A stretch of 64,000 nt of DNA from an uncultured Pseudomonadota bacterium (lineage in GTDB: Bacteria > Pseudomonadota > Gammaproteobacteria > Burkholderiales > JALYOK01), in NCBI GenBank assembly GCA_902826775.1, contig CADEHE010000011.1, forward strand, positions 1-64,000. Direction: 5' to 3'. The notes beneath the pieces were generated by a model. It was not told the origin of the DNA, did no database searches, and saw only the letters and a program-made list of their open reading frames with translations. This document shows, piece by piece, positions 9,421 to 17,444 of this stretch. Numbering within the stretch: the first letter of the stretch is position 1; each line of letters begins with the position of its first letter. Position numbers and translations under genes: made by a program.

Positions 9421-9945
9421 GTGAACGCTCAAGACGACTCGAACTCGAAGCCTGCCAAACGCGCCTCGCGCTGGCGCCGCCCAATGCTCATCGGTGCGCT
9501 GGCCACCGGCCTCGGCGGTGCGTTTTTACTAGGCGCCTGCGGCCATCACGGGGCCGGCCACGGCTGGGGCGGCGGACACGGCCGCCACCATGCGCAAGAT
9601 CCGCAGGCCATGGCGGAGCGTGTCGACTTCGCGGCGGACTGGGCATTGAACAAAGTCAACGCCACGGATGCGCAGCGGCAGCAAGTGAAAAGCGTTATCA
9701 AGAGCACGCTTAGCGATTTGTTGCCGATGCGCGATCAACATCAAGCCGCGCGGCGCGCGATGATGGACTTGCTCGCCCAGCCGGCCATCGACCGGCAAAA
9801 GCTGGAGGAACTGCGGCGCGTCGAACTGCAACGCGCCGAAGCGGCATCGCAGCGACTGGTGCAGGGCATTGCCGACGCGGCGGAAGTTCTCACGCCGCAG
9901 CAGCGCACCGAACTGGCAAAGCTGATGCAGCGCCACCGAGGTTAG
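9421..9945 (+). CDS. Spy/CpxP-like LTXXQ periplasmic protein
   Basis: This 174-residue protein has an N-terminal basic stretch and a membrane segment ending in ALATGLGGAFLLGAC, so it may be exported as a lipoprotein. A His/Gly-rich patch (GHHGAGHGWGGGHGRHH) follows, then a mostly alpha-helical domain with DAQRQQV and a final LTPQQRTELAKLM, the LTXXQ signature. Family members such as Spy and CpxP are periplasmic chaperones or sensors of envelope and metal stress. The His-rich patch could bind metal ions (inference). The start is a GTG with GGAAAGGAA upstream. A two-component pair lies 600 bp downstream, which fits a Cpx-like circuit. Confidence 0.75.
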   Translation: MNAQDDSNSKPAKRASRWRRPMLIGALATGLGGAFLLGACGHHGAGHGWGGGHGRHHAQDPQAMAERVDFAADWALNKVNATDAQRQQVKSVIKSTLSDLLPMRDQHQAARRAMMDLLAQPAIDRQKLEELRRVELQRAEAASQRLVQGIADAAEVLTPQQRTELAKLMQRHRG

Positions 9946-9960
9946 AGAGACCGCAAGGAG

Positions 9961-9984
9961 AGGCACGCTAGTGGCGGCGTGCCT
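9961..9984 (+). terminator. Stem-loop after LTXXQ gene
   Basis: AGGCACGC and GCGTGCCT form a perfect 8-bp stem around an 8-nt loop, 15 bp after the stop codon. A weakly T-containing stretch (CACTTATT) follows. It is probably the transcript end, and lies immediately before the MITE. Confidence 0.5.
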
Positions 9985-9989
9985 CACTT

Positions 9990-10136
9990 ATTGTGAGTTG
10001 CATAATGCCGAGACACGTTTGTCGTCCCCGCGCAGGCGGGGACCCATGCGGCGTGCGCAGCGGGTTATGGATTCCCGGCTTCGCGGGAATGACGGGATCA
10101 TGATTTGCCTTGTCACGAGATTATGCAATCCTCAAT
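9990..10136. mobile_element. 147-bp MITE, copy 1
   Basis: The left terminal repeat 9990-10006 (ATTGTGAGTTGCATAAT) and the right one 10120-10136 (inverted, ATTGAGGATTGCATAAT) match at 14 of 17 positions. TA flanks both ends, as expected for insertion by an IS630/Tc1-mariner-type transposase. Inside are two hairpins, GTCCCCGCGCAGGCGGGGAC and ATTCCCGGCTTCGCGGGAAT. No coding sequence is present, so it depends on a transposase elsewhere. A second copy of identical length lies at 36936-37082. It sits between the LTXXQ gene and the bufferin gene. Confidence 0.8.
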
Positions 10137-10157
10137 AGGCAACGCTAGGTTTGAGCG

Positions 10158-10415
10158 CTACTTTTCAGCGACAGTCTTGCCGCCAACGATTTTTTCGCAA
10201 GTACCGGTCGGCACGTATACCCACTCTTCCGGATCGCCGTCCTTCGCGGCGTGGCCACCACAAGAGTGCTTGCTGGTGCCACAATCGTTCTTGCCGGCCT
10301 TGGCGATGCCGGCGCACTTTTCCATGCCCGGCTTGGCGGCGAGCGACGGTCCGCTGGCAAGGCCTGCAATAGCGAGTGCGATGAGTGAGGAATGGATCAA
10401 TTGAGTCTTGGTCAT
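10158..10415 (-). CDS. bufA1: Bufferin-type (DUF2282) exported peptide, orphan
   Basis: This 85-residue precursor has a signal peptide (residues 1 to about 27, cleavage near SLAA) and a core with four cysteines at about 34, 45, 52 and 73: [18 protein letters not shown] and GTCEK. The spacing and the IAKAGKNDC and DGDPEEW motifs are those of DUF2282 proteins. These were described as bufferins: RiPP-like, copper-binding periplasmic peptides whose cysteines are modified by an MNIO enzyme (BufB) with partner BufC. AGGAGAC lies 7 bp before the chosen ATG; an in-frame start 10 codons upstream lacks this. No bufB or bufC is present in the window, so modification would need a distant enzyme. It is divergent from the response-regulator gene. 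Confidence 0.75.
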   Translation of the reverse strand: MTKTQLIHSSLIALAIAGLASGPSLAAKPGMEKCAGIAKAGKNDCGTSKHSCGGHAAKDGDPEEWVYVPTGTCEKIVGGKTVAEK

Positions 10416-10531
10416 TGAATGTCTCCTGAATTGGAACGAGAGCAAGTGGGTTCTTGCGAGCAGTTAGACGTCTTGCGCAGGCAACAACTTACAACGGCCG
10501 AGATTCAGTCGCGCGATTTGAAGGCCCGCAG

Positions 10532-11236
10532 ATGACAGACCGTGTCTTGGTGATTGATGACGACCAAGCTCTGGCGGCGATGCTCATTGAGTACTTGAAT
10601 GAACGCGGATTGGCGGCCAGCACGCGCGCAACCGCGGCAGAGGGGCTGGCTGCATTGGAGCAGCACGCCTACGATGCCGTGATCCTCGATGTGATGCTCC
10701 CCGATGGCGATGGGTTCGAGGTGTGCCGCCGCATTCGGGCGCGCAGCGCGGTGCCGATTCTCATGCTGACGGCGCGCGGCGATGAGACCGACCGCATCGT
10801 CGGACTGGAACTTGGCGCCGACGACTACTTGCCGAAACCGTTTAATCCGCGCGAATTGTTGGCGCGCGTGCGCGCGATCTTGCGCCGCCGCGGCAGCAGC
10901 GCCCCGGCGAACGATGCGCCGCTGCAGTTCGGCCGGCTGGAAATTGATCGCTACGCTCGCCTCGTGCGTCTGGACGGTGAAGAACGCGCGCTAACCGGCT
11001 ATCAGTTCGATCTTCTCTGCGCGCTTGCGCTGGAAGCGGGCCGAGTTCTCTCGCGCGAGAGGCTGATGGATCGCGTTAAAGGCGCGGAGCTTGAAGCGTT
11101 CGACCGCTCGATCGACGTGCACATCTCGCGCATCCGTGCCGCGATCGAAGACGACCCGAAACATCCGCGCCGTATCATCACTGTGCGCGGTGCAGGTTAC
11201 GTGTTCGCCAAAAGCCAGGACGAGGATAGACGGTGA
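10532..11236 (+). CDS. OmpR/PhoB-family response regulator
   Basis: This 234-residue cytoplasmic regulator has a receiver domain at residues 1-120 with the acidic DDD triad, phospho-acceptor D53 (VILDVMLPDGDG) and a KPF lysine near 103. A winged-helix domain follows from about 135, with LTGYQFDLLCAL and VHISRIRAAIEDDPKHPR. I took the ATG before TDRVLVIDDD because the longer frame adds 26 unrelated residues. It is followed 170 bp later by the sensor kinase gene. Together with the LTXXQ protein upstream it resembles CpxR or RstA systems, but the target genes cannot be read from sequence alone. Confidence 0.9.
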   Translation: MTDRVLVIDDDQALAAMLIEYLNERGLAASTRATAAEGLAALEQHAYDAVILDVMLPDGDGFEVCRRIRARSAVPILMLTARGDETDRIVGLELGADDYLPKPFNPRELLARVRAILRRRGSSAPANDAPLQFGRLEIDRYARLVRLDGEERALTGYQFDLLCALALEAGRVLSRERLMDRVKGAELEAFDRSIDVHISRIRAAIEDDPKHPRRIITVRGAGYVFAKSQDEDRR

Positions 11237-11406
11237 GTGTGAACGCGCTGAAACCATGCGAAACGAGATTGCTGCTCCCGGGTCAAGTCCGGAGCTGAAG
11301 GTTGCTCGCAATGACAGCCAGGAAAGTCAGGCAGGGTTTCAGCGCTTACCGTTGCGCGTGCGCCAACGCGCGCATGAGTATGGATGTCTAACTCAGGGGA
11401 CTAGGC

Positions 11407-12666
11407 ATGCGTCGTCTCTATCTGCAGATTTATGCGGCATTCGTGCTCATTGTTGTGGTGTTCGCGCTGCTCGCCGCCGCCGCTTGGCATATGTTCGGCA
11501 CGGACCAAGCGCAGCCGCGTGGTGCGCTCGCCGGCGCCGGCGCGATCTTAAGCAAGTGGCTGCCGGCGGCTGAGCGCCCCGCGGACGAGCAGCAAGCCGC
11601 GTTGCAGCAACTCGCCGAGTGGTTCGGCGTTGATGCAGCCTTACGGCGCTCGGATGGCGGCTGGATTGCCGCGGCAGGCGCATTCATGCCCTCGGCACAC
11701 GAGGCGGCGCCGCCCGAATCCCACTGGGCAGAGGGTCGGCGGCGGCCGGGCCCGGCGATGACGATCCGGCTGGACGATGGCCGCAGCCTCGCGCTGCATT
11801 GGGCACGCCCGCGCTGGCCCAAGCGCTTGCTGGGCGCGTTGATGGTGATGGCAGCGGCCATCGCAATCGGTGCTTATCCGATCGCGCGGCGCATTACGCG
11901 GCGACTGGAACGCCTACAGGGGCAAGTCGACGCGCTCGCACAAGGCGAACTCTCGGCTCGCGTCGAAGTTCAGGGCAAGGACGAGATCGCGACACTGGCG
12001 CGCAGCTTCAACCATGCTGCCGCGCAAATCGAGAAACTCATCGGCGCGCAGCGCGCCACGCTCGCCAGCGCGTCGCACGAATTGCGCTCCCCGCTCGCGC
12101 GCATCCGCATGGGCCTGGAGCTGATTCAAGACGGCGCGCGCCCGGAGTTGAAACAACGCTTGCAGAAAGACATCGCCGAACTGGATGAACTGGTGGGCGA
12201 GTTGCTGCTCGCGAGCCGCTTGGATGCGATCGAGCGCATCGAGCAGAAGGAATCCATCGATCTGCTCGGATTGTTGGCTGAGGAGGCAGCACGTGTGGGT
12301 GCGCAAGTCAGCGGAACGCCGCTGCAAATTCGCGGTGATGCGCGAATGCTGCGCCGCCTGTTGCGCAACCTGATGGAGAATGCGCGGCGCTACGGCGGCG
12401 GCGCCGAAATCGATGCTTGGCTAGAGGCGCTGCCGAGTGGAGGGGCCAAGGTTTTCGTTGCCGATCGCGGACCCGGCATTGCGGAAGCCGAGCGCGAGCG
12501 CGTGTTCGAGCCTTTCTATCGCCTCGCCGGGAGTAGTGAAAGCGGGCAGGGTGTCGGCCTGGGGTTGGCGCTGGTGCGGCAGATTGCGCGGCATCATGGC
12601 GGGGAGGCGCGCTGCTTGCCGCGCGCTGGCGGCGGCACTTGTTTCGAGGTGACTCTAAACGCGTAG
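11407..12666 (+). CDS. Sensor histidine kinase (HAMP, CpxA/RstB-like)
   Basis: This 419-residue inner-membrane kinase has a first membrane helix at residues 7-28, a periplasmic sensor of about 110 residues, a second helix near 140-160 and a HAMP linker. The phospho-acceptor is H224 in ASHELRSPLARIRMGLEL. An HATPase domain follows, with the N box NLMENARRYGGG, and the G boxes DRGPGIAE and GQGVGLGLALV. It would phosphorylate the response regulator encoded 170 bp upstream. The sensor is too short and low in motifs to name a ligand. Its stop lies 7 bp from the convergent emrB stop. Confidence 0.9.
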   Translation: MRRLYLQIYAAFVLIVVVFALLAAAAWHMFGTDQAQPRGALAGAGAILSKWLPAAERPADEQQAALQQLAEWFGVDAALRRSDGGWIAAAGAFMPSAHEAAPPESHWAEGRRRPGPAMTIRLDDGRSLALHWARPRWPKRLLGALMVMAAAIAIGAYPIARRITRRLERLQGQVDALAQGELSARVEVQGKDEIATLARSFNHAAAQIEKLIGAQRATLASASHELRSPLARIRMGLELIQDGARPELKQRLQKDIAELDELVGELLLASRLDAIERIEQKESIDLLGLLAEEAARVGAQVSGTPLQIRGDARMLRRLLRNLMENARRYGGGAEIDAWLEALPSGGAKVFVADRGPGIAEAERERVFEPFYRLAGSSESGQGVGLGLALVRQIARHHGGEARCLPRAGGGTCFEVTLNA

Positions 12667-12673
12667 AACCGCG

Positions 12674-14233
12674 CTAGTGATCCGCGCTGAATGCCGGCTT
12701 GGCTCCGGTCAGTGAAGGTTCCGATGGCTGCGCCGCTTTACGTTTACCGGCGCCCATCACCAGCAGCATCGGCAGGCCGAGCACCGCGCCGAAAGCAATG
12801 AGCCAGAAATCCGACGAATAGCCGATCATGGCAGCCTGCCGGTCGATCTCGCGTTCCAGTTTAGCGCGGCCGGTTTCGCTCTCAAGGTTCCAATTGCTCG
12901 CAACGCCTTCGCTCTGCATAGCGGCGCGATAGGGTGTGACGTGCTCGACCAACTGAGACCGGCTTACGGCGCTGGTATGCACGAAGTAAGTAAACGCGAT
13001 CGACACGCCAACGCTGCTCGCTACAGTGCGCACCAAGTTGAACATCGCCGTCGCCTCGGTGCGGCGCTCACCGGGCAGCGTTTGGAACGCGATCATTTGT
13101 ATCGGCACCAGCATGATGCCCGCGCCGATGCCTTGGAGAAATCCGCTCCACACGATGGGCCATTCGCCGACGTCGGTGTTCCAACTCGCCATCTCGGCGC
13201 TCGAGAACGCGAGACACAGCAATCCGAAAGCGATCAAAGCCCGGGGCGGAATCTTCTCTGAAATGTGACCGCTGGCGAGCATGGCACCGAGTAGACCGAC
13301 GCCGCGCGGTGCTTGGAGCAAACCGATGGCATCGATGCTGTAGCTGCGGATATGCTCCAAGAAAGTAGGCATGAGCACCATCGTCGGCAGAGTCAAAAGG
13401 CCGTAGCCGGCCACGAACAAGAGCGCGAAGAAGTACCGTCGCTGGGTAAACAAGCGCAAGTCGAGAAACGGTTGGCGCGCGGTCAAGCTGTGGGCGATGA
13501 AAAGGTAAAAACCCAGCACCGCCAAGCACGCCTCCAGCAGTATTTCCCCCGACTCGAACCAATCCAACCGCAGACCGCGGTCGAGCATCATTTGCAAGGC
13601 GCCGATGCTGAGTGCCAGCGTCAAGAAACCGAACCAGTCAAGCTTGCGCTCGCGATGGCGTTTGGTCTCCGGCACGAACGCCGCCATGCCTAGCCAAGCC
13701 AAAATCCCGAGGGGCACGTTCAAGTAAAAGATATAGCGCCAACTGAGAAACTCGGTCACGTAGCCCCCGATAGTCGGGCCGATGACGGAGCCGAGCACGC
13801 TGCCCACGCCCCACAGCGCCATGGCGCGCGCGTGCCGTTCCGGCGGGTAGCTGTCCAGAATGATCGCTTGCGAAAGCGGGATGATGAATGCGCCGCTCGC
13901 GCCTTGCGCCGCGCGCGCGATGACCTCGAACGCCAAGCTATCGGCCAGGCCGCAAAAAAAGGATGAGATGGTAAAGCCCGCGAGCGCGGTGAGAAAAACG
14001 CGCTTGCGTCCAAAGCGGCCGCTGAGCCAGCCGGCCGTCGGGATCATCATCGCCGAGGCAACGATGTAAGAGGTGATGACCCAAGAAATCTGATCGGGCG
14101 CAGCGGAAAACGCGCCTTGCATGTGCGGCAAGGCAACGGCGGCGATGGTCCAATCGATGGAATACAGCAGCGCCGCTAGGATTACCGCAGCTGTGGCGAG
14201 CGCCCGATGCCGCGGCGTGAGTTCATCGCCCAT
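12674..14233 (-). CDS. emrB: DHA2-family MFS drug efflux pump (EmrB-like)
   Basis: This 519-residue transporter has about 14 predicted membrane helices. The DHA2 signatures include a helix-1 region of the LDWTI type (YSIDWTIAAVALPHM) and the loop GWLSGRFGRKRVFL. It would export hydrophobic compounds by proton antiport, with the periplasmic adaptor and an outer-membrane channel forming a tripartite pump. The adaptor gene ends 37 bp upstream and a marR gene precedes that, the classic marR/emrR-emrA-emrB order. No outer-membrane TolC-like gene is present here. The substrate is unknown. Confidence 0.9.
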   Translation of the reverse strand: MGDELTPRHRALATAAVILAALLYSIDWTIAAVALPHMQGAFSAAPDQISWVITSYIVASAMMIPTAGWLSGRFGRKRVFLTALAGFTISSFFCGLADSLAFEVIARAAQGASGAFIIPLSQAIILDSYPPERHARAMALWGVGSVLGSVIGPTIGGYVTEFLSWRYIFYLNVPLGILAWLGMAAFVPETKRHRERKLDWFGFLTLALSIGALQMMLDRGLRLDWFESGEILLEACLAVLGFYLFIAHSLTARQPFLDLRLFTQRRYFFALLFVAGYGLLTLPTMVLMPTFLEHIRSYSIDAIGLLQAPRGVGLLGAMLASGHISEKIPPRALIAFGLLCLAFSSAEMASWNTDVGEWPIVWSGFLQGIGAGIMLVPIQMIAFQTLPGERRTEATAMFNLVRTVASSVGVSIAFTYFVHTSAVSRSQLVEHVTPYRAAMQSEGVASNWNLESETGRAKLEREIDRQAAMIGYSSDFWLIAFGAVLGLPMLLVMGAGKRKAAQPSEPSLTGAKPAFSADH

Positions 14234-14270
14234 TGGTTTACCCGGTGACAGCGCCTGACGCGCTGTGCGC

Positions 14271-15374
14271 CTACTTCCCTTCGCCCGCCATCACCGCTTT
14301 CGGCTGCAAGAAATTGGGCAGCCAGCCGGCGTCGACCAAGCGCTGCACGCTGCGCGGCAAGCCGCGTTCCTTCTTGGTGTCGACGGCAACGGTGACGGTC
14401 ATGCCGGCACGCAGCGAAGTTTGTCCCGGATCAAGCTGTATCATCACCGGCACGCGCTGCACCACCTTGACCCAATTGCCGGTGGCGTTCTGCGGCGGCA
14501 GCACGGCGAACTCCGCTCCCGTCGCCGGCGCAATGGCAGTGACCGTTGCCGGCCAGCTCTTGTCCGGGTGAATGTCCGATATCACGTGCGCGGCTTGGCC
14601 GACATCCATATTTGCCAGCTGCGTTTCTTTGAAATTGGCCTCCACCCACATCTGCCCGCTTTCGATCAAGCTAAAAAGCGCCGCACCCGATTCGGCGAAC
14701 TCGCCTGCGCGCAACTTCATGTTGCTGATGATGCCGGCCGAGGGCGCGACGATGCGCGTGCGCTCCAAATTCATGAGCGCTTCGTCGAGCTCGGTCTTGG
14801 CTTCGGCAAAGCGCGGGTGCAACTCGGCGGGCAGCTTGGGATCGCCGCTCAAGTTCGCCAGCACGCGGTTAGCGTTTTCCTCCACGCTCGCCAATTGCCG
14901 GCGCGCGACTTCGAGGTTCAGCCGCGCTTCGTCGTAGGTGTCGCCGCGCGTCATACCGTATTCTTTGAGTTTTACTTGACGTTCGAGCTGCTTTTCCAGA
15001 AAGCGGATGCGCTCGCGCGTTTCCGCCGCTTCCAGCAGCGTGGCGCGATGTTCGGCGCGCAGCGAGCCGACCTCGGTGCGAATCACGTCCATGCGCGCCT
15101 TTGCGCGCGCCACCGCGATTTCATAGGGCTGCGGATTGATGCGAAACAGCAGCGTCCCTGCGGGCACCGTCTGATTGTCGTGCACCAGCACTTCGACTAC
15201 GCGGCCGCTGAGCGGCGAACTGATCACGGCGATGTTCGCTTTCACATACGCGTTCTCGGTTTCGACGATGCGTCCGCCGCGCGCATACAAGTAAAGCCCA
15301 ACGCTTAGCGCCGCAAGCGGCAACAAGCCGAGCAGCAGTACGCGCCCGGCTACGAGTAAGAATTTTCGGTTCAT
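14271..15374 (-). CDS. emrA: HlyD/EmrA-family membrane-fusion adaptor
   Basis: This 367-residue periplasmic adaptor has one N-terminal membrane anchor (LLLGLLPLAALSVGLYLYA). The half-lipoyl segment TENAYVKANIAVISSPLSGRV is followed by a long alpha-helical hairpin rich in Arg and Glu, a second lipoyl part (RIVAPSAGIISNMKLRAGEF) and a beta-barrel domain. It would bridge EmrB to an outer-membrane channel. The ATG I chose has GAGGAA just upstream and starts 7 bp after the marR stop; the frame extends 14 codons further into marR without a ribosome-binding site. Confidence 0.9.
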   Translation of the reverse strand: MNRKFLLVAGRVLLLGLLPLAALSVGLYLYARGGRIVETENAYVKANIAVISSPLSGRVVEVLVHDNQTVPAGTLLFRINPQPYEIAVARAKARMDVIRTEVGSLRAEHRATLLEAAETRERIRFLEKQLERQVKLKEYGMTRGDTYDEARLNLEVARRQLASVEENANRVLANLSGDPKLPAELHPRFAEAKTELDEALMNLERTRIVAPSAGIISNMKLRAGEFAESGAALFSLIESGQMWVEANFKETQLANMDVGQAAHVISDIHPDKSWPATVTAIAPATGAEFAVLPPQNATGNWVKVVQRVPVMIQLDPGQTSLRAGMTVTVAVDTKKERGLPRSVQRLVDAGWLPNFLQPKAVMAGEGK

Positions 15375-15381
15375 GAATTCC

Positions 15382-15888
15382 TCAAACGCGGGTGCTGATT
15401 TTCTCGTTCTTCGCAATTACGCGCTTCGCCGCGCCGTTTTTGGCGGTGCCATTCTCGACACGGCTTAAGTTTGCTTTAATCGACAACAAAGTATCGACGA
15501 AGCGTTCTTTGTCGGCGGCATCCAAATTCGCCAGCGCATCGCGCCGCAACTCCGCGGCTGCGGTACGCATGGCTTTCATCGCGGGTTCGACTTCGTCGGT
15601 CAGATAGACGCGCTTGGCGCGCCGGTCGTTCGCATGCTCTTCGCGGCGCACCCACTTCTTCGCCTCCATGCGGTCGAGCAAGCGCCCGAGCGTGGCTTTC
15701 TCGATTTCCAGAATTTCGGCCAGTTCGGATTGCGTGGCGCCGTTGTTGCGAAATAGGTGGTTCAACACCCACCACTGCGAGCGCGTCAGGCCGAGCGCTT
15801 TGACGCGGCGATCGAACGCGGTGCGCATCAAACGCGCCACATCATTCAAGATAAAGCCGAAATTGCGCGACAAGTCTTCACGGAACAT
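15382..15888 (-). CDS. MarR-family transcriptional regulator
   Basis: This 168-residue dimeric winged-helix repressor shows the MarR pattern: LTRSQWWVLNHLFRN, then ATQSELAEILEIEKATLGRLLDRME for the recognition helix, then the wing WVRREEHANDRRAKRVYLT. It heads the emrAB operon, with emrA starting 7 bp after its stop. A perfect palindrome lies inside its own predicted promoter, so autorepression relieved by a drug-like ligand is the likely mode (inference). The C-terminal tail is Lys/Asn/Ala-rich and may be disordered. Confidence 0.9.
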   Translation of the reverse strand: MFREDLSRNFGFILNDVARLMRTAFDRRVKALGLTRSQWWVLNHLFRNNGATQSELAEILEIEKATLGRLLDRMEAKKWVRREEHANDRRAKRVYLTDEVEPAMKAMRTAAAELRRDALANLDAADKERFVDTLLSIKANLSRVENGTAKNGAAKRVIAKNEKISTRV

Positions 15889-15895
15889 AACCGCG

Positions 15896-15924
15896 ATTTT
15901 AGTTGTCTAGCTTATAATAAGCAA
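15896..15924 (-). promoter_or_regulatory. marR-emrAB promoter with palindromic operator
   Basis: On the minus strand TTGCTT (-35, 15919-15924) and TAAAAT (-10, 15896-15901) are 17 bp apart. The perfect palindrome GCTTATAATAAGC (15910-15922) lies across the -35 box and spacer, flanked by CTAG on both sides. The -10 is so close to the marR ATG that the leader would be very short. This fits a MarR binding site blocking RNA polymerase. Confidence 0.55.
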
Positions 15925-16053
15925 GCCTAGTAATACCGCCGCGCAGGCGCTAGCGTTAGATACAGACTGGAGTGATATCTCTAGAATATTAACCAGACTA
16001 AGAAAGCGCCGTATACTATTGGTGAGTACCGGCTGACAGCGGGATGTTTGCGC

Positions 16054-16854
16054 TCAACCGATCTTGACCAGTGCGCCGCCGTCCACCGGCAGGGCCACGC
16101 CGGTGATGAACTGCGCTTCATCCGAGGCGAGGAACAGCGCTGCGTTGGCAACGTCCCAGGCCGTGCCCATGCGTCCGCGCAGCGGCACTTGCGCATCGCG
16201 CTCGGCAGCAACTTGCGCGCGTGACTTGCCCGATACGCGCGCGCGTGTGTCGACTGCCATCGGCGTATCCATCAGCCCCGGCAAAATCACGTTGGCGCGC
16301 ACGCCGAACGCAGCATTCTGGATCGCGAGTTGTTGCGTAAACGCGATCATCGCGGCCTTGGTTGCCTTGTAAGCGACGGTCGGGTAGTTGCACCACGCGG
16401 CGATCGAGGAAATGTTGATGATGGCGCCGGCGCGCTGCTGCCGCATGATCGGCAGCGCGTGTTTGCAGGCCATGATGGTGCCGCGCAGATTAATCGCGCT
16501 GACACGATCGAACGCCTCTTCGGTTAACTCGGCCAGCGGCGTGTCGCCGCCCGCCAGGCTGACGCCGACGTTGTTATCCAGAATGTCGACGCGGCCCCAG
16601 CGCTTGTGAGCTTCAGCGATCGCCGCGGCGAGCGTCGCCTCTTGCGTGACATCAGCCGCGAAGGCGACGCAATCGCCCTGCTCGGCGCGCACCAGCGCGG
16701 CGGTTTCCTCGGCGGAAGCGAGATTCTTGTCCACCGCCAGCACTTTCGCTCCCTCGCGCGCGAAGCGCAGCGCCGTGGCGCGCCCGTTGCCGAGGCCCTC
16801 GCCGGGGCTCTGCCCGGCACCGACGATTACCGCTACTTTGCCTGCAAGGCGCAT
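16054..16854 (-). CDS. Short-chain dehydrogenase/reductase
   Basis: This 266-residue Rossmann enzyme is NAD(P)-dependent. A cofactor loop VIVGAGQSPGEGLGNGRAT occupies the first 30 residues, with a longer glycine loop than the usual GxxxGxG. It has DNNVG in place of NNAG, a catalytic Ser (INISS), and YKATK, the YxxxK active site. A C-terminal GVALPVDGGALV is typical of the classical SDR fold. The next gene upstream ends 3 bp before this start, so they are co-transcribed in a catabolic cluster with a transporter and an amidohydrolase. The substrate is unknown. Confidence 0.85.
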   Translation of the reverse strand: MRLAGKVAVIVGAGQSPGEGLGNGRATALRFAREGAKVLAVDKNLASAEETAALVRAEQGDCVAFAADVTQEATLAAAIAEAHKRWGRVDILDNNVGVSLAGGDTPLAELTEEAFDRVSAINLRGTIMACKHALPIMRQQRAGAIINISSIAAWCNYPTVAYKATKAAMIAFTQQLAIQNAAFGVRANVILPGLMDTPMAVDTRARVSGKSRAQVAAERDAQVPLRGRMGTAWDVANAALFLASDEAQFITGVALPVDGGALVKIG

Positions 16855-16857
16855 CGC

Positions 16858-17424
16858 TTACTCCATGTCCACCTTGAGCGCGACTAGAAAGCGCGACACC
16901 ATGTTGTAGGCTGCGATGATCGCCACCAGCTCGACCGCCTGCTGGTTATCGTGCAGCGCGTCTTTCACCGCGGCAAAGGTGGCATCGCTAACTTCAACAT
17001 CGCGCGTCATCTCCAGCGCCAGGCGAAACACCGCTTGTTCTTCGGCATTGAACCCGGCGAGGTTGACGCGCTCGACCGCGCGCAAAGCATCCGCACGCGT
17101 CGGCGCGGTCAACACTGGGTCCAGCGCCTCGACTTGCTCTTGGCGCGCGCCTGCCTTCCGCCATTCCGGCGCATGATGATGAAACTCGTACGCGGCGCGA
17201 TTGAGCGCTGCCACCAAGCAAATCGCCAGTTCGCGCAATTTTGGCGGCACCGTGAGTTCGGTGCGGATGCGCCGCATAAAACCATTCCAGCCGTCCGCCA
17301 GCGGCACGCTATGCAGCAGCATCAAGTCGAGATTGAGCAGCACGCCGCCGCGCCGCGCGCGAATGGCGGACACAAGATCTTGCGGCTCGGCCAACTCTGG
17401 TGATTTGTACGGTACGGGTCTCAC
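16858..17424 (-). CDS. Carboxymuconolactone decarboxylase-like protein
   Basis: This 188-residue all-helical protein has LRELAICLVAALNRAAYEFHHHAPEW in the middle, the AhpD/CMD core. In place of the redox CxxC seen in AhpD it carries no cysteine pair, so it is closer to the decarboxylase-type or non-redox members. The start is a GTG. It lies between the MHS transporter gene (20 bp upstream) and the SDR gene (3 bp downstream), consistent with one transcript. The function in this cluster could be a ring- or lactone-processing step, which is inference from position only. Confidence 0.75.
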   Translation of the reverse strand: MRPVPYKSPELAEPQDLVSAIRARRGGVLLNLDLMLLHSVPLADGWNGFMRRIRTELTVPPKLRELAICLVAALNRAAYEFHHHAPEWRKAGARQEQVEALDPVLTAPTRADALRAVERVNLAGFNAEEQAVFRLALEMTRDVEVSDATFAAVKDALHDNQQAVELVAIIAAYNMVSRFLVALKVDME

Positions 17425-17444
17425 GCTAATCTCTCCGAAATCTG

